The notes beneath the pieces are model-generated. The model was not told the DNA's origin. It searched no databases and saw only the letters and a list, made by a program, of their open reading frames with translations. From Nostocales cyanobacterium LEGE 11386 (GTDB lineage: Bacteria; Cyanobacteriota; Cyanobacteriia; Cyanobacteriales; Nostocaceae): 64,000 bases of DNA. The first letter of the stretch is position 1; the number at the start of each line of letters is the position of its first letter. The position numbers and the translations under genes were made by a program. Positions 46,267 through 56,979 of the stretch are shown here, piece by piece. The stretch spans positions 18,664 to 82,663 of the forward strand of contig JADEXK010000021.1 in assembly GCA_015207155.1 (NCBI GenBank), given 5' to 3'.

Positions 46267-46499
46267 AAAAATCTAGCTCCCCTCTCCGCGTCGGAGAGGG
46301 GTTGGGGGAGAGGTTAGCCATAATGTATGAATCGACACCAGCCCTCATAATTCATACATGAACAATTCCACACCCCTGCACCCATCGCCAGCAAAAAAAG
46401 ACAACACTCACAACATAGTCATCGGACAAAAGATAAATCCAGATAAAATACAGCGTGCGAAAGAACTGCGTCGCCACATGACACCATCTGAAAAAATTC
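46267..46499. repeat. 233-base direct repeat, copy B
   Basis: Copy linked to the intact DUF559 gene; see copy A at 44427-44659. The two copies bracket the RelE/Phd-like and PIN modules. Confidence 0.88.
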
Positions 46500-46777
46500 T
46501 TTGGCAACATCTTCGCGGTAATCGCCTCAATAATTTACACTTTCGTCGTCAGCAAATTATTGATGGTTTTATAGCAGATTTTTATTGTCATGCCGCTAAA
46601 TTAGTAATAGAAGTAGATGGAAAAATTCATGAACAACAAGCTGAATATGATGCAGAACGTGACAAAGTTTTAATCGCAAGAGGACTACGTTTGCTGAGAA
46701 TTAAGAATGAAGCAGTGCAGCAGGAACTTAATCAGGTTTTGGTGTTGATATCTCAAGTTTGTTGTGAAGAGACCTAA
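46358..46777 (+). CDS. DUF559 endonuclease-like protein
   Basis: A 139-residue protein of the DUF559 family (PD-(D/E)XK, Vsr-related fold). Motifs: RRHMTPSEKILWQHLRGNRLNNLHFRRQ, FIADFYCHAAKLVIEVDGKIHEQQ (catalytic Asp and Glu-x-Asp positions) and DKVLIARGLRLLRIKN. Its first third is duplicated at 44518, where the rest is lost. DUF559 genes are often scattered in repeat-rich cyanobacterial DNA; function is unproven, possibly DNA repair or a homing-like activity. Confidence 0.85.
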   Translation: MNNSTPLHPSPAKKDNTHNIVIGQKINPDKIQRAKELRRHMTPSEKILWQHLRGNRLNNLHFRRQQIIDGFIADFYCHAAKLVIEVDGKIHEQQAEYDAERDKVLIARGLRLLRIKNEAVQQELNQVLVLISQVCCEET

Positions 46778-46855
46778 CCCCCTAACCCCCTTCCCTACGA
46801 GGGAAGGGGGAACAAGACTACTGTATTATCTGTGTTGAAGATTCAGGCGATCGCT
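46771..46855. repeat. 85-base direct repeat, copy B
   Basis: Partner of 43674-43758. It begins inside the last codons of the DUF559 gene (GAGACCTAA gives its stop), so the repeat supplies that gene's end. Confidence 0.85.
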
Positions 46856-47288
46856 TATACTAAAATCTAAATTATCACGTTGTACTTTGAGAAAAATTCT
46901 GCGTTACTTTAGGTAATAATAATACTCTACTTACAGAATTATTTGAAAAGTGTTATCAAAAAGCTCGTCTTAAAGCATCTGATGAAACAGGTATTAAATT
47001 AAATTTTTTTCCTAAAGATCACCTTTTACATTAGAAGAATCGCTTGACAATTATTTAATTAGGGTCGGCAACACCTATCTAGCCTAGTGTTATGATGTGC
47101 GATCGCCTCCCCTAAACCCTAAGATTTAAATCATAACTCCCTCTCTGTGACAATCAAAAAGCAGAACCTATGTGACTACGGTTATATCTATTTCTCCAGC
47201 TTTAAAATGGTCACAAAGTGCAAAATATCAGACTTTTGACTTTTGCGTAGTTCTTTACCCCCCATCCCCCTGCCTCTTGTCGTAACAT
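46778..47288. other. Right edge of the accessory island
   Basis: About 510 bases with the end of the 85-base repeat, a frameshifted DUF29 remnant (46916-47060) and unremarkable AT-rich DNA before the natB-like gene. Confidence 0.55.
46916..47060 (+). pseudogene. Frameshifted DUF29 remnant
   Basis: Frame one reads TELFEKCYQKARLKASDETG, then IKLNFFPKDH, and a +1 shift continues PFTLEESLDNYLIR. That is the C-terminal pattern of DUF29 proteins (YxxAxxxAxxETGL...FPxxxPxTLEQxLDxxFLP). No N-terminal half is present, so it is a decayed fragment. Confidence 0.55.
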
Positions 47289-48578
47289 CTATTGAGGACT
47301 AACTTGATCAATCACCGTGATTTTGCCATCTCCGCCTACAGTCCAAACATCGTAGACACCCACAACATCGCCGTTGGCATCAACATCTACATTGCCACTG
47401 GCTCCTTGGTAGTTAATATCTTGACCTTCTCGGAGTAACTTTAGCCCCTCGCAGACATCAGTAACTTCTGTGCCAGGTGCATTGGCAACTTCACGGATTT
47501 TACTAGAGATGCCAACGCCTGTATTTTCTTTGGCGGCTTGCGCTGCTAGTACCAATAAAGCTGCTGCATCCCAAGCTTGGGGAGCGTATTCACCTGGGGA
47601 ACCACCTTTTTTCTCTTGCCATAGTTTGTTGAAGTCTGCTAATGCTTTACCATCGGAACCCGGTACTGTACCTAGCGCTCCAGTTAGGAGATATGTACCA
47701 TCACTGCCTCTACCGACTTGTTCGGGAAAGGTAGGTGATTTTACGCCATCTGTCAGCAGAATTTGTACACCCTCAGTTAAACCTTGCTGATAGGCAGTTT
47801 TGAGGAGTAGGCTGCCTGTTTCGGCGTAGAGAACGGCAACTACTGCATCTGGTTTACCAGCAAAAGCCGCCGCCGCTTCGGTGTCAAATGTTTGGGCTTT
47901 GGGGTCGTAGCGGACGGGCTTATTTTTATTAATGACAGTGCCACCTAATTTCTCAAAGGCTTGAACGAATGCTCTTTCAAACCCGACTCCATAGTCGTTA
48001 TTAATCACAACTGTGGAAACTCTCTTGAAACCTTTTTGATTAGCTAGTTGAGCTAAAGCTAGTGCTTGATAGGTATCGGGAGGAGCAGTCCGCGCCCAAA
48101 ACCCTTTGAAGTCGCCTTTTTGTGCCTTTTCGGTAAAAGCTGGACTGGTGCTGCCAGGAGAAACTAACATCACTTGATTAGGCACAGCAATTGAGATTGC
48201 GGCTGTAGAAACGCTACTAGCAAAGGAGCCAACCACACCAGCTACTTTATCAACAGTTGCTAGTTTAGTCATACCAGCAGCACCGGCTCTAGGATCAGTT
48301 TGGTCGTCTACTTCTACAAGGGTGACTGGTTGCCCATTCACTCCGTCGCACGCGTTGACAGTTTGGACGAGCAAGGGAACTGAACCTGCCATTTGCTGTC
48401 CGATGGAAGCTAAGTCACCAGTAGTTGGCAAGAGAGTCCCGATTTTTAGCCCATTACCAGTTGTAGTTGAGCCAGCATTCCCCCCGTTGGGGTTACTAGT
48501 ATCATTACAAGCTCCTACTAAAAAACCCGTGGCTAAGGTAGCTATACTCAGTGCTAAGGCAGATTTAATTCTGGGCAT
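47289..48578 (-). CDS. natB: Branched-chain/neutral amino-acid ABC transporter binding lipoprotein (NatB-like)
   Basis: Type I [11 protein letters not shown] binding protein, 429 residues, with a lipobox (FLVGAC, Cys 24) followed by a Gly/Asn/Thr spacer. The domain starts LKIGTLLPTTGDLASIGQQM, with LVEVDDQTDPRAG and VVGSFASSVSTAA, as in leucine/neutral amino-acid binding proteins. It closely resembles NatB, the binding protein of the N-II transporter for neutral and acidic amino acids in Anabaena, which is encoded apart from its permeases. It is a single gene here, fitting that arrangement. Substrate is inferred. Confidence 0.85.
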   Translation of the reverse strand: MPRIKSALALSIATLATGFLVGACNDTSNPNGGNAGSTTTGNGLKIGTLLPTTGDLASIGQQMAGSVPLLVQTVNACDGVNGQPVTLVEVDDQTDPRAGAAGMTKLATVDKVAGVVGSFASSVSTAAISIAVPNQVMLVSPGSTSPAFTEKAQKGDFKGFWARTAPPDTYQALALAQLANQKGFKRVSTVVINNDYGVGFERAFVQAFEKLGGTVINKNKPVRYDPKAQTFDTEAAAAFAGKPDAVVAVLYAETGSLLLKTAYQQGLTEGVQILLTDGVKSPTFPEQVGRGSDGTYLLTGALGTVPGSDGKALADFNKLWQEKKGGSPGEYAPQAWDAAALLVLAAQAAKENTGVGISSKIREVANAPGTEVTDVCEGLKLLREGQDINYQGASGNVDVDANGDVVGVYDVWTVGGDGKITVIDQVSPQ

Positions 48579-48919
48579 AAATTTACTTTTACTCCTTAGA
48601 TATGCAGGAGCCTAAAAGTAGATTCAAACTAGGGTTTCAAGTTAGCTCGATCTTCAAGGACTCCAAAGGATAAATAATAGCATCTGTCTTGGGAAGTAAA
48701 AAATAGGACATCAATTATCTGGATAATCTAGACATATCCTGATTTTTTGGCTGAAATTTAGGAAATAAAGTTAAGAACACAAAATCATAGGAATATCTCA
48801 GGCAAAACGCACCTCCTCTGAACCCACAAACTGCAAGGAAGTAACATGATCAAGGGGAACTCAGCAGGCGATCGCTCTCTTTTGTCAAAAACTTAGACAG
48901 CCAACTGTTCCTATAATTT
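48579..48919. other. Spacer upstream of the natB-like gene
   Basis: About 340 bases; a HIP1-type site near 48868 and presumably the natB-like promoter. No coding frame seen. Confidence 0.5.
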
Positions 48920-49108
48920 TCAACTAGAAGAAGACTCATCTAAAGCTTTTTGGATTGCTTGACGGCAGAATTCAGGAGGGTCTTTTTGAGATTTCACAGC
49001 TTGCTTCATTGACTCGGTGACGCGAAAACTAAGGTTAGCCGTCATCGCTTCCTCACCCTTACGTTGTCCAGGTTCTAAATTTTCTGGTGTTCCTTTAGGA
49101 TTAGGCAT
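48920..49108 (-). CDS. Small hypothetical protein, possible ribbon-helix-helix fold
   Basis: A 62-residue basic protein. MTANLSFRVTESMKQAVKSQ looks like a beta strand followed by a helix, as in ribbon-helix-helix regulators or orphan antitoxins, and DPPEFCRQAIQKALDES would be the second helix. There is no toxin gene next to it on either side. The first ~20 residues (PNPKGTPENLEPGQRKGEEA) are polar and probably flexible. Confidence 0.65.
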   Translation of the reverse strand: MPNPKGTPENLEPGQRKGEEAMTANLSFRVTESMKQAVKSQKDPPEFCRQAIQKALDESSSS

Positions 49109-49236
49109 TATTAAGAAACGTCAATATCAATTGAACTGATTGCGCGCAATCGAATAGAGTTTTAAATCGATGGTGTAATCAAGCTGACAACTGGTACACC
49201 ACCGATACCACTTTGAGAAAGAGGCATTACTATTCT

Positions 49237-49614
49237 ATGTTCACTCGTACCGAACTTGAACTGTTGACCGTTCCACAGTTAAAAATTCTCTGTAATCGCT
49301 ATGGGTTACGACCTACTGGGAATGCAGGCTATAAAACCAGCTACATTACATCTCTCATGGCATTTCCAGTATTAGCGATACATCAGCTAGAAAAGGGTGA
49401 AGGTTTGAAAGCACCGTCATTCGGTAGTCTCCAGGAAATAAGTAGTACATTAGACGAGATGGGTAATCCCACCACAGAACAAGCAGCACTATTAAGAATT
49501 TCATTCGAGGGTAGGAGAATGTCCATACCAGCTAGGTATGACCAAGAAAAGCTGATTGCTATCTACAAGGCTAAGAACCATCTGGAAGAAGTGATGAGCT
49601 TACTGGAAATTTAG
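49237..49614 (+). CDS. Hypothetical protein with SAP-like N-terminal motif
   Basis: A 125-residue protein. Its start, LLTVPQLKILCNRYGLRPTG-N-AGYKTSYITSL, resembles a SAP helix-turn-helix DNA-binding motif (LxxLKxxLxxxGL...G.K..L). The rest is not recognised. The ATG at 49237 is used; an in-frame TTG eight codons upstream is possible. A strong terminator follows the stop. Confidence 0.65.
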   Translation: MFTRTELELLTVPQLKILCNRYGLRPTGNAGYKTSYITSLMAFPVLAIHQLEKGEGLKAPSFGSLQEISSTLDEMGNPTTEQAALLRISFEGRRMSIPARYDQEKLIAIYKAKNHLEEVMSLLEI

Positions 49615-49632
49615 GCTTTCAGCTTGCAGTCT

Positions 49633-49670
49633 TAACGCACCGTAAATTTAAGGATGGTGCGTTAGTTTTT
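49633..49670 (+). terminator. Rho-independent terminator
   Basis: TAACGCACC (49633-49641) pairs with GGTGCGTTA (49656-49664), followed by GTTTTT. It ends the SAP-like gene transcript. Confidence 0.85.
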
Positions 49671-49737
49671 GGTATGACAAACACTGCAAAGCTTAATTTA
49701 GCTTTATTAGATTATTTATGTATACAAGGTATAAAAA

Positions 49738-49829
49738 CGGAGAGGGAGGGATTCGAACCCTCGGTACGGAGTTACCTGCCGTACAACAGATTAGCAATCT
49801 GTCGCTTTCGACCACTCAGCCACCTCTCC
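49738..49829 (-). tRNA. tRNA-Ser (GCU)
   Basis: Reads on the minus strand from GGAGAGG (49829-49823) to CCTCTCC plus discriminator G (49738). Anticodon loop TTGCTAA gives anticodon GCU (serine codons AGC/AGU). A long variable arm (TACGGCAGGTAACTCCGTA) and T loop GGTTCGAATCC are present. No CCA is encoded. Confidence 0.97.
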
Positions 49830-49942
49830 AGGTAGGTCACGAATAAGAATGATAGCAGATTTTTTGGGTTTGGTCAACAGTCAGTTGTCAATTGTCAGTT
49901 ATGTTGTCTGAGCTACCGATGACTACTGACCGTTGATCTGAA

Positions 49943-52298
<2,356 letters not shown>

Positions 52299-52614
52299 CT
52301 AAACTTACTGCCTTTAAATAATTTCTTTATCGTTTTGCCGTTCTCATTATACGTTGCAATCCGTTACATTTGGCAGTCGTTGTGCGATCGCTTATGCAAA
52401 AACTTCTTTAGGAGGAAATTTTACTTAGGTAAACAGGTACAAGTCAAGCGCCAGTATCATTACCATTCAGGGATTCATGACTTGGTAAATTTTATCACTA
52501 AAATTTGCAGGATTTTAAGTTTACGGAAAATATCAAGCTGAATCTATGTAATTTCTTTGAATCTCAATTGGTATAAATTTCAGCCACAAAGCAGGTTATT
52601 CCTGATTCAAGCTA
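52299..52614. other. Spacer upstream of crtP
   Basis: About 315 bases with a HIP1-like site near 52386; presumably the crtP-crtB promoter. No gene seen. Confidence 0.5.
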
Positions 52615-53571
52615 CTAAATACATTTCAATAAAGAAGGATCTTTGAGATCATGCTGCATTTGATAATCAGTTGTAGCAAATTCTATTTGTAATATTAAGC
52701 GGTCTTTATGAGTAGGAGTCATGCCTTTATGGAAGCAAAATGGATCTTCGACAAATCCCAAACCAGCTTTCCCACAAATAACTGCTAAAGATGCCAATCC
52801 ATAATAATCGATAATATCTTGGTCTGTTTCCCGTTGATGTAACCAAATATGGGAAATTTTCTTCTTTTTATGACTACCACGCACACAAACATGAGGGCCA
52901 CTCTGCTCATCGACATCAGTTAAATAAAAGAAAAATTTTATAAAACGATAATCGTCTATGTCGTAGTGAAATAATTGAGCAGCTTGGCTTTTTTCCAGAT
53001 GTGTTGTTTTGCCAGCAAAACTCCACCACATCTGATTACCTTGGTGTATTGGTTGAGCATCTAAGTATTTGGCGGCGATCGCTAATATTTTTGGATCATG
53101 TTGCAACTTTTTAATTGCTGGGCAAAGCAAAGCCGTGTTGAAATAGCTACCCATGAAAAATTGCTTACCAGATTTATTTTCTGCTTGCTCTTTTTGATGA
53201 TAATAAAAACCTAAATCAGGTTTTCGATTCCCATAACAAACATTTGTTTTAGCAAATTGAACTATTTCTTCAACGACATTTGTAGGCAGATTTATATCTA
53301 AGCATAATCCTGATATTGTTATGTTTTTAACAACTTCATCTACACTCAAACTTTCAAAACAAGAAGTACTTTCATTGACCAATGGTAAATATGATTTAGC
53401 TGAACCTTTTGAGAAAAACATGATCAAGTTTCTCCCAAGCTGAAAGCGAGCAACTTTACGCATTAAGAGCCATCTAGGATTTCTAGTTAGTCCTTTGTAA
53501 TTTTCATAACAGCAATTATAAAACTTTGTAAAGTCTCTTTCCAGATAGTTATTGAACAAATCTTTAAACAT
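52615..53571 (-). CDS. Phytanoyl-CoA dioxygenase (PhyH)-like Fe(II)/2OG oxygenase
   Basis: A 318-residue protein. The metal-binding HxD is in QLFHYDIDDYRF, with the distal His in FHKGMTPTHKDRLILQIEF, which also carries the Arg that binds 2-oxoglutarate; FFYLTDVDEQSGPHVCVRGSHKKK is the PhyH core. The N-terminal ~80 residues are not recognised. Substrate unknown. It stands alone in AT-rich DNA. Confidence 0.82.
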   Translation of the reverse strand: MFKDLFNNYLERDFTKFYNCCYENYKGLTRNPRWLLMRKVARFQLGRNLIMFFSKGSAKSYLPLVNESTSCFESLSVDEVVKNITISGLCLDINLPTNVVEEIVQFAKTNVCYGNRKPDLGFYYHQKEQAENKSGKQFFMGSYFNTALLCPAIKKLQHDPKILAIAAKYLDAQPIHQGNQMWWSFAGKTTHLEKSQAAQLFHYDIDDYRFIKFFFYLTDVDEQSGPHVCVRGSHKKKKISHIWLHQRETDQDIIDYYGLASLAVICGKAGLGFVEDPFCFHKGMTPTHKDRLILQIEFATTDYQMQHDLKDPSLLKCI

Positions 53572-54127
53572 AAGCCGCCTGAGGTTGAAACAGCAAGATG
53601 CAATAGTATCGATGCTTGTGTTTGAAAACGACTTTGTACGTGCGTAAGTTTAAACGCGTACTTGCTTGATTAAAATCTTATGTTATGAAGGTTAAGAAAC
53701 TAACTCAATTGCAGTAAGTTTATAATTTCTTTTTATGTAAGAGGATTTTTTAAAGATTTAAAGTAGTTTTTTTAGATTTTATAAGAGAAAAAAACTTAAA
53801 ATGAATTTCTCTGACAGTGAAAACCGCAAGAAAATTCTCCGAAAAAAATATTTTTTTGCTATTGATAGCAACAATAAATTACCTACTAATTAACCAAATA
53901 CTGAGGAAAAATCTGAATTTTTGAACTTTATTACTTAAATTATTTAATACCATGCAACAGAAAACCTAAGACAAATATATGGTTCGTAAAATATAGAGGT
54001 ACAAGCCTCTGGCAGATTTAGTTGTTGCTAATATTTTGGTAATTGGTATAAAAGTATAGGATAAAAGTTGATTTTCTTTGACTTGAAAATCTCAGTTGTT
54101 TTGTTACATAACCTTAGGTAAATCACT
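53572..54127. other. AT-rich spacer, no gene seen
   Basis: About 555 bases between divergent genes; very AT-rich, no frame and no named element recognised. It must contain the nagZ promoter. Confidence 0.5.
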
Positions 54128-55246
54128 ATGGCAGTTGCACAAGAATTAGAGCGCTTTGGACACCACTTAATACTTGGTCTATCTGGTACTACATTAAGCG
54201 ATGATGATAAACGGACACTCAATGAATTAAAACCAGTTGGGGTAATATTTTTCGCTAAAAATTTTCTGGATGGTACTCCCTATGAAGTTTGGCTGGAAAG
54301 CTTCAAGGATTTAAACGACCAAATCAGACAATATGCTGAACGTGACTTAATGTTCATGACTTTAGACCACGAAGGGGGACGTGTAATTCGGACACCTTTA
54401 CCAATTACTCGCTTTCCCCATGCTTTACTGTTGCGATCGCCGTTCGCGGAGCATTCCGTAGGAGAGGCGGGACGAACACGCGAAGTAGCAAAAGCCACCG
54501 CCTTAGAACTCAAATCCCTGGGCATAAATTTATCATGGGCACCTGTAGCAGATATTTTTTCCCATCCCCAAAATCCCGTCATTGGGCCTCGTGCTTTTGG
54601 TAGAACTCCCGAAACTGCTGCACAAGGTGTTCGTGAATATTACCTGGGACTTCAGGAGTCAGGAATTTTGGGATGTGCCAAACACTTCCCCGGACACGGA
54701 GACACAAGCCAAGATTCTCACATTGAGCTACCAATACTCAATCTCACTCCAGAAGACTTGCGAATTCGCGAACTCATCCCGTTTAAAGCGCTGATTGAGG
54801 AACAAGTACCTTTGATCATGACAGCTCATATCCTATTTCCCAAAATCGACCCTCAATTACCAGCGACACTCTCCCCAGCTATCCTCAAGAGCATACTCCG
54901 GGAAGAAATGGGTTTTCAGGGAGTAGTTGTATCTGATGACTTAGATATGAAAGCTGTCTCAAATATGTTTAAAGAGAGTGGGACTATAGCAAGAGCGTTT
55001 TCTGCTGGCTGTGACTTGTTTATTGTCTCGCGTAATATCAATTCTTCATCTATTGAACGTACCTATCAGATAGCTGAAGATTTTGCCAATTCCCTCAGCC
55101 AGGGTAGCTTGGATGAATCAGTAGTAGCAGCAGCGAGAAACAGAATTGAGAAACTACTAGCAGTCACGCCTCAATATATCATCCATGCTCTTGATAAAAA
55201 TACACTACTGCAACATGCCGAACTAGCGATCGCTTGTTCTTATTAG
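54128..55246 (+). CDS. nagZ: Beta-N-acetylhexosaminidase, glycoside hydrolase family 3
   Basis: Cytoplasmic enzyme releasing GlcNAc from peptidoglycan turnover products; 372 residues. GH3/NagZ motifs: DHEGGRVIRT, SWAPVADIF, the loop KHFPGHGDTSQDSH (with the His/Asp dyad acting as acid-base) and the nucleophile Asp in VVSDDLDMKAVS. Residues ~103-119 (RSPFAEHSVGEAGRTRE) do not look like family sequence and are encoded by a palindromic repeat containing GCGATCGC (see separate entry). Confidence 0.92.
   Translation: MAVAQELERFGHHLILGLSGTTLSDDDKRTLNELKPVGVIFFAKNFLDGTPYEVWLESFKDLNDQIRQYAERDLMFMTLDHEGGRVIRTPLPITRFPHALLLRSPFAEHSVGEAGRTREVAKATALELKSLGINLSWAPVADIFSHPQNPVIGPRAFGRTPETAAQGVREYYLGLQESGILGCAKHFPGHGDTSQDSHIELPILNLTPEDLRIRELIPFKALIEEQVPLIMTAHILFPKIDPQLPATLSPAILKSILREEMGFQGVVVSDDLDMKAVSNMFKESGTIARAFSAGCDLFIVSRNINSSSIERTYQIAEDFANSLSQGSLDESVVAAARNRIEKLLAVTPQYIIHALDKNTLLQHAELAIACSY
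54431..54484. repeat. Palindromic dispersed repeat in frame inside nagZ
   Basis: TTGCGATCGCCGTTCGCGGA, then GCATTCCGTAGGAGAGGCGG, is of the 'GCGATCGC...TTCGCGGAGC' repeat type usually seen between Nostocales genes. It interrupts the nagZ core without changing frame. Confidence 0.6.
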
Positions 55247-55276
55247 GTGAGTAGGGAGTAAGGGAGTGAGGAAGTA
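55246..55276. repeat. Short tandem heptamer repeat (GGGAGTA)
   Basis: GTGAGTAGGGAGTAAGGGAG and following; the same repeat class as at 27545. Confidence 0.6.
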
Positions 55277-55322
55277 TTTTGTTCTTATCCCCCTATCTCC
55301 TTGTCTCCATCTAGGTCTCCAT

Positions 55323-55730
55323 CTAGGGCAAAAACCGATCTAAAGCTGCTTTTAACTGTGCAATTTCCACTTCCATATTGCCTTCTTGAGCAGCTCTAGC
55401 AATACACTCAGTTAAATGTTCATCCAAAACAATTCTTGCTACCCGATCCAACGCGCCCCGCACAGCTGCAATCTGTAATAAAACATCAGGACAAGGACTA
55501 TTTTGCTGCACCATTGTCTTAATACCGCGAACATGACCTTCTATCCGTGACAGCCGATTAACAATTCGCCGTAAAGACTCTTCACTATGAACGTGAGGAT
55601 GAGCCGATTTTCCCTGTCCATGAGTATCATCTGTATGCTCGTAGTCTGTATCATGACTGTGAGAGTTTTCTGCTTGCTGGGATGTAGGCAAGGATTTTTT
55701 AGCTAATCGGTTTGATCCATTCATGGTCAT
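55323..55730 (-). CDS. CsoR/RcnR family metal-sensing repressor (InrS-like)
   Basis: A 135-residue DUF156-family repressor. The N-terminal ~55 residues are rich in His and Asp (HSHDTDYEHTDDTHGQGKSA, HPHVH), as in the cyanobacterial nickel sensor InrS. The core has LRRIVNRLSRIEGHVRGI (DNA-binding basic helix) and the metal-binding trio Cys in SPCPDV, His and Cys in LDEHLTEC. No metal exporter gene lies next to it, so the regulated target is elsewhere. The ATG at 55730 is used; 55724 is possible. Confidence 0.85.
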   Translation of the reverse strand: MTMNGSNRLAKKSLPTSQQAENSHSHDTDYEHTDDTHGQGKSAHPHVHSEESLRRIVNRLSRIEGHVRGIKTMVQQNSPCPDVLLQIAAVRGALDRVARIVLDEHLTECIARAAQEGNMEVEIAQLKAALDRFLP

Positions 55731-56016
55731 GGGTTGCCAAAGCACAGGTAGTACTAAGATCCTAGCCTAGAGGATAATTGGTTATCTTAGATCTTGCACC
55801 AGTATTAAAACCCGCATAGGTTAAAAACCTGTGGCTAATAGCACAAAATGGCTAACGAGCTTGTGGCATTTGAAAAACTGCAAGTGAAAAACATTTGGAA
55901 TGCTCCCTAATATAGCCGTAGTCACATAGATTAGGACATTATTGATTGGTCAAAGCACTGAAGCCACTGGGTTTATACTCAGCACGGGCTATAAGCGCAG
56001 CCATGCCCGCAGGGCT

Positions 56017-56979
56017 TTACAGCACTTTGCTATATCTTCCAGAAAAACGATACTTTTGCTCCAACTCCCAAATGAAAATACAAGCAATCAAACATACTAA
56101 GCCTAAGGCATAACCAGCTAGTACATCAGTAGGCCAATGTACTCCTAGATACAGGCGACTAAAACCTATGGCAACAATTAAGCTCACACTTAAGGCTAAA
56201 ATTTGTTTCTGCCATTGAGGAAATTGTTTTGCCAGAACATAGCCAATGAAACCATAAATCATCGTTGCCCCCATTGCATGACCGCTAGGGAAACTGTGGT
56301 GACTCACATTAACCAGACGGTTCCATAGTAATGGACGTGCCCTACCAAACAGCAATTTAAGTAAATAATTTAAGCCTATTGCACCAGATGTAACTATGCC
56401 CAAACTGGTTGCTTGCCATTGACGATTATAATAAAGCCAATTAATTTCTAATCCCAAACAAATCAACAGCAAAATAACTGGTTCACCAAGCAAAGTTATA
56501 CCCAACATAATATAGTCAACTATTGGGGTATGCAGCTTTTGAATTGCCAGCAAGATGACTTTATCCACACCATATTTGTAGAGAATTCCAGTGCTAAACA
56601 CCAGAGTAGAAACTACACCTGATACCACAATAAACTCACTGCCTACTTGGTTTATTTTTGGTGGTGTATCGATATAAATATTTTCTTTAGGTGTTTTTTT
56701 GACCTCCTTTCTGTAATCTACAACAATCATCTGGAGGAGCAAGGCAATATCACGAGAACTGAAATCTGGATAAAAAGTAACAAGCACATTCCCTGTCAAG
56801 GAATTAGCACAAGCTTGTAAAATTCTCTTGTCCTGTAACAATCTAGATTCCAGGTATCTTTTGCAAGTTTGCGAATGCTGAAGTCCATATACTTTATATC
56901 TAGCTCTTCCTTGGACAGCAGTATGTATTGTCTGAATCAAAAGGTGGTCGCGGGAGATGTTATTGCTATCATTGTTCAT
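56017..56979 (-). CDS. PAP2 phosphatase with N-terminal HMA-like domain
   Basis: A 320-residue protein with an unusual layout. Residues 12-95 resemble the heavy-metal-associated-like domain without Cys motif seen in some cyanobacterial P-type ATPases (VQGRARYKVYGL, and NSLTGNVLVTFYPDF). Residues 120-320 are a six-helix PAP2 lipid phosphatase: KLLFGRARP, SFPSGHAM and SRLYLGVHWPTDVLAG are the three catalytic motifs. It acts on the membrane, perhaps on undecaprenyl or phosphatidate phosphate. Its start overlaps the stop of the TspO-like gene by 4 bases. Confidence 0.87.
   Translation of the reverse strand: MNNDSNNISRDHLLIQTIHTAVQGRARYKVYGLQHSQTCKRYLESRLLQDKRILQACANSLTGNVLVTFYPDFSSRDIALLLQMIVVDYRKEVKKTPKENIYIDTPPKINQVGSEFIVVSGVVSTLVFSTGILYKYGVDKVILLAIQKLHTPIVDYIMLGITLLGEPVILLLICLGLEINWLYYNRQWQATSLGIVTSGAIGLNYLLKLLFGRARPLLWNRLVNVSHHSFPSGHAMGATMIYGFIGYVLAKQFPQWQKQILALSVSLIVAIGFSRLYLGVHWPTDVLAGYALGLVCLIACIFIWELEQKYRFSGRYSKVL

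Noticed and set aside
42641..47060. Anti-phage defence island
   Set aside because: Toxin-antitoxin genes and a DUF559 protein are present, but no restriction, CBASS, retron or other named defence genes are recognised; called an accessory island only.
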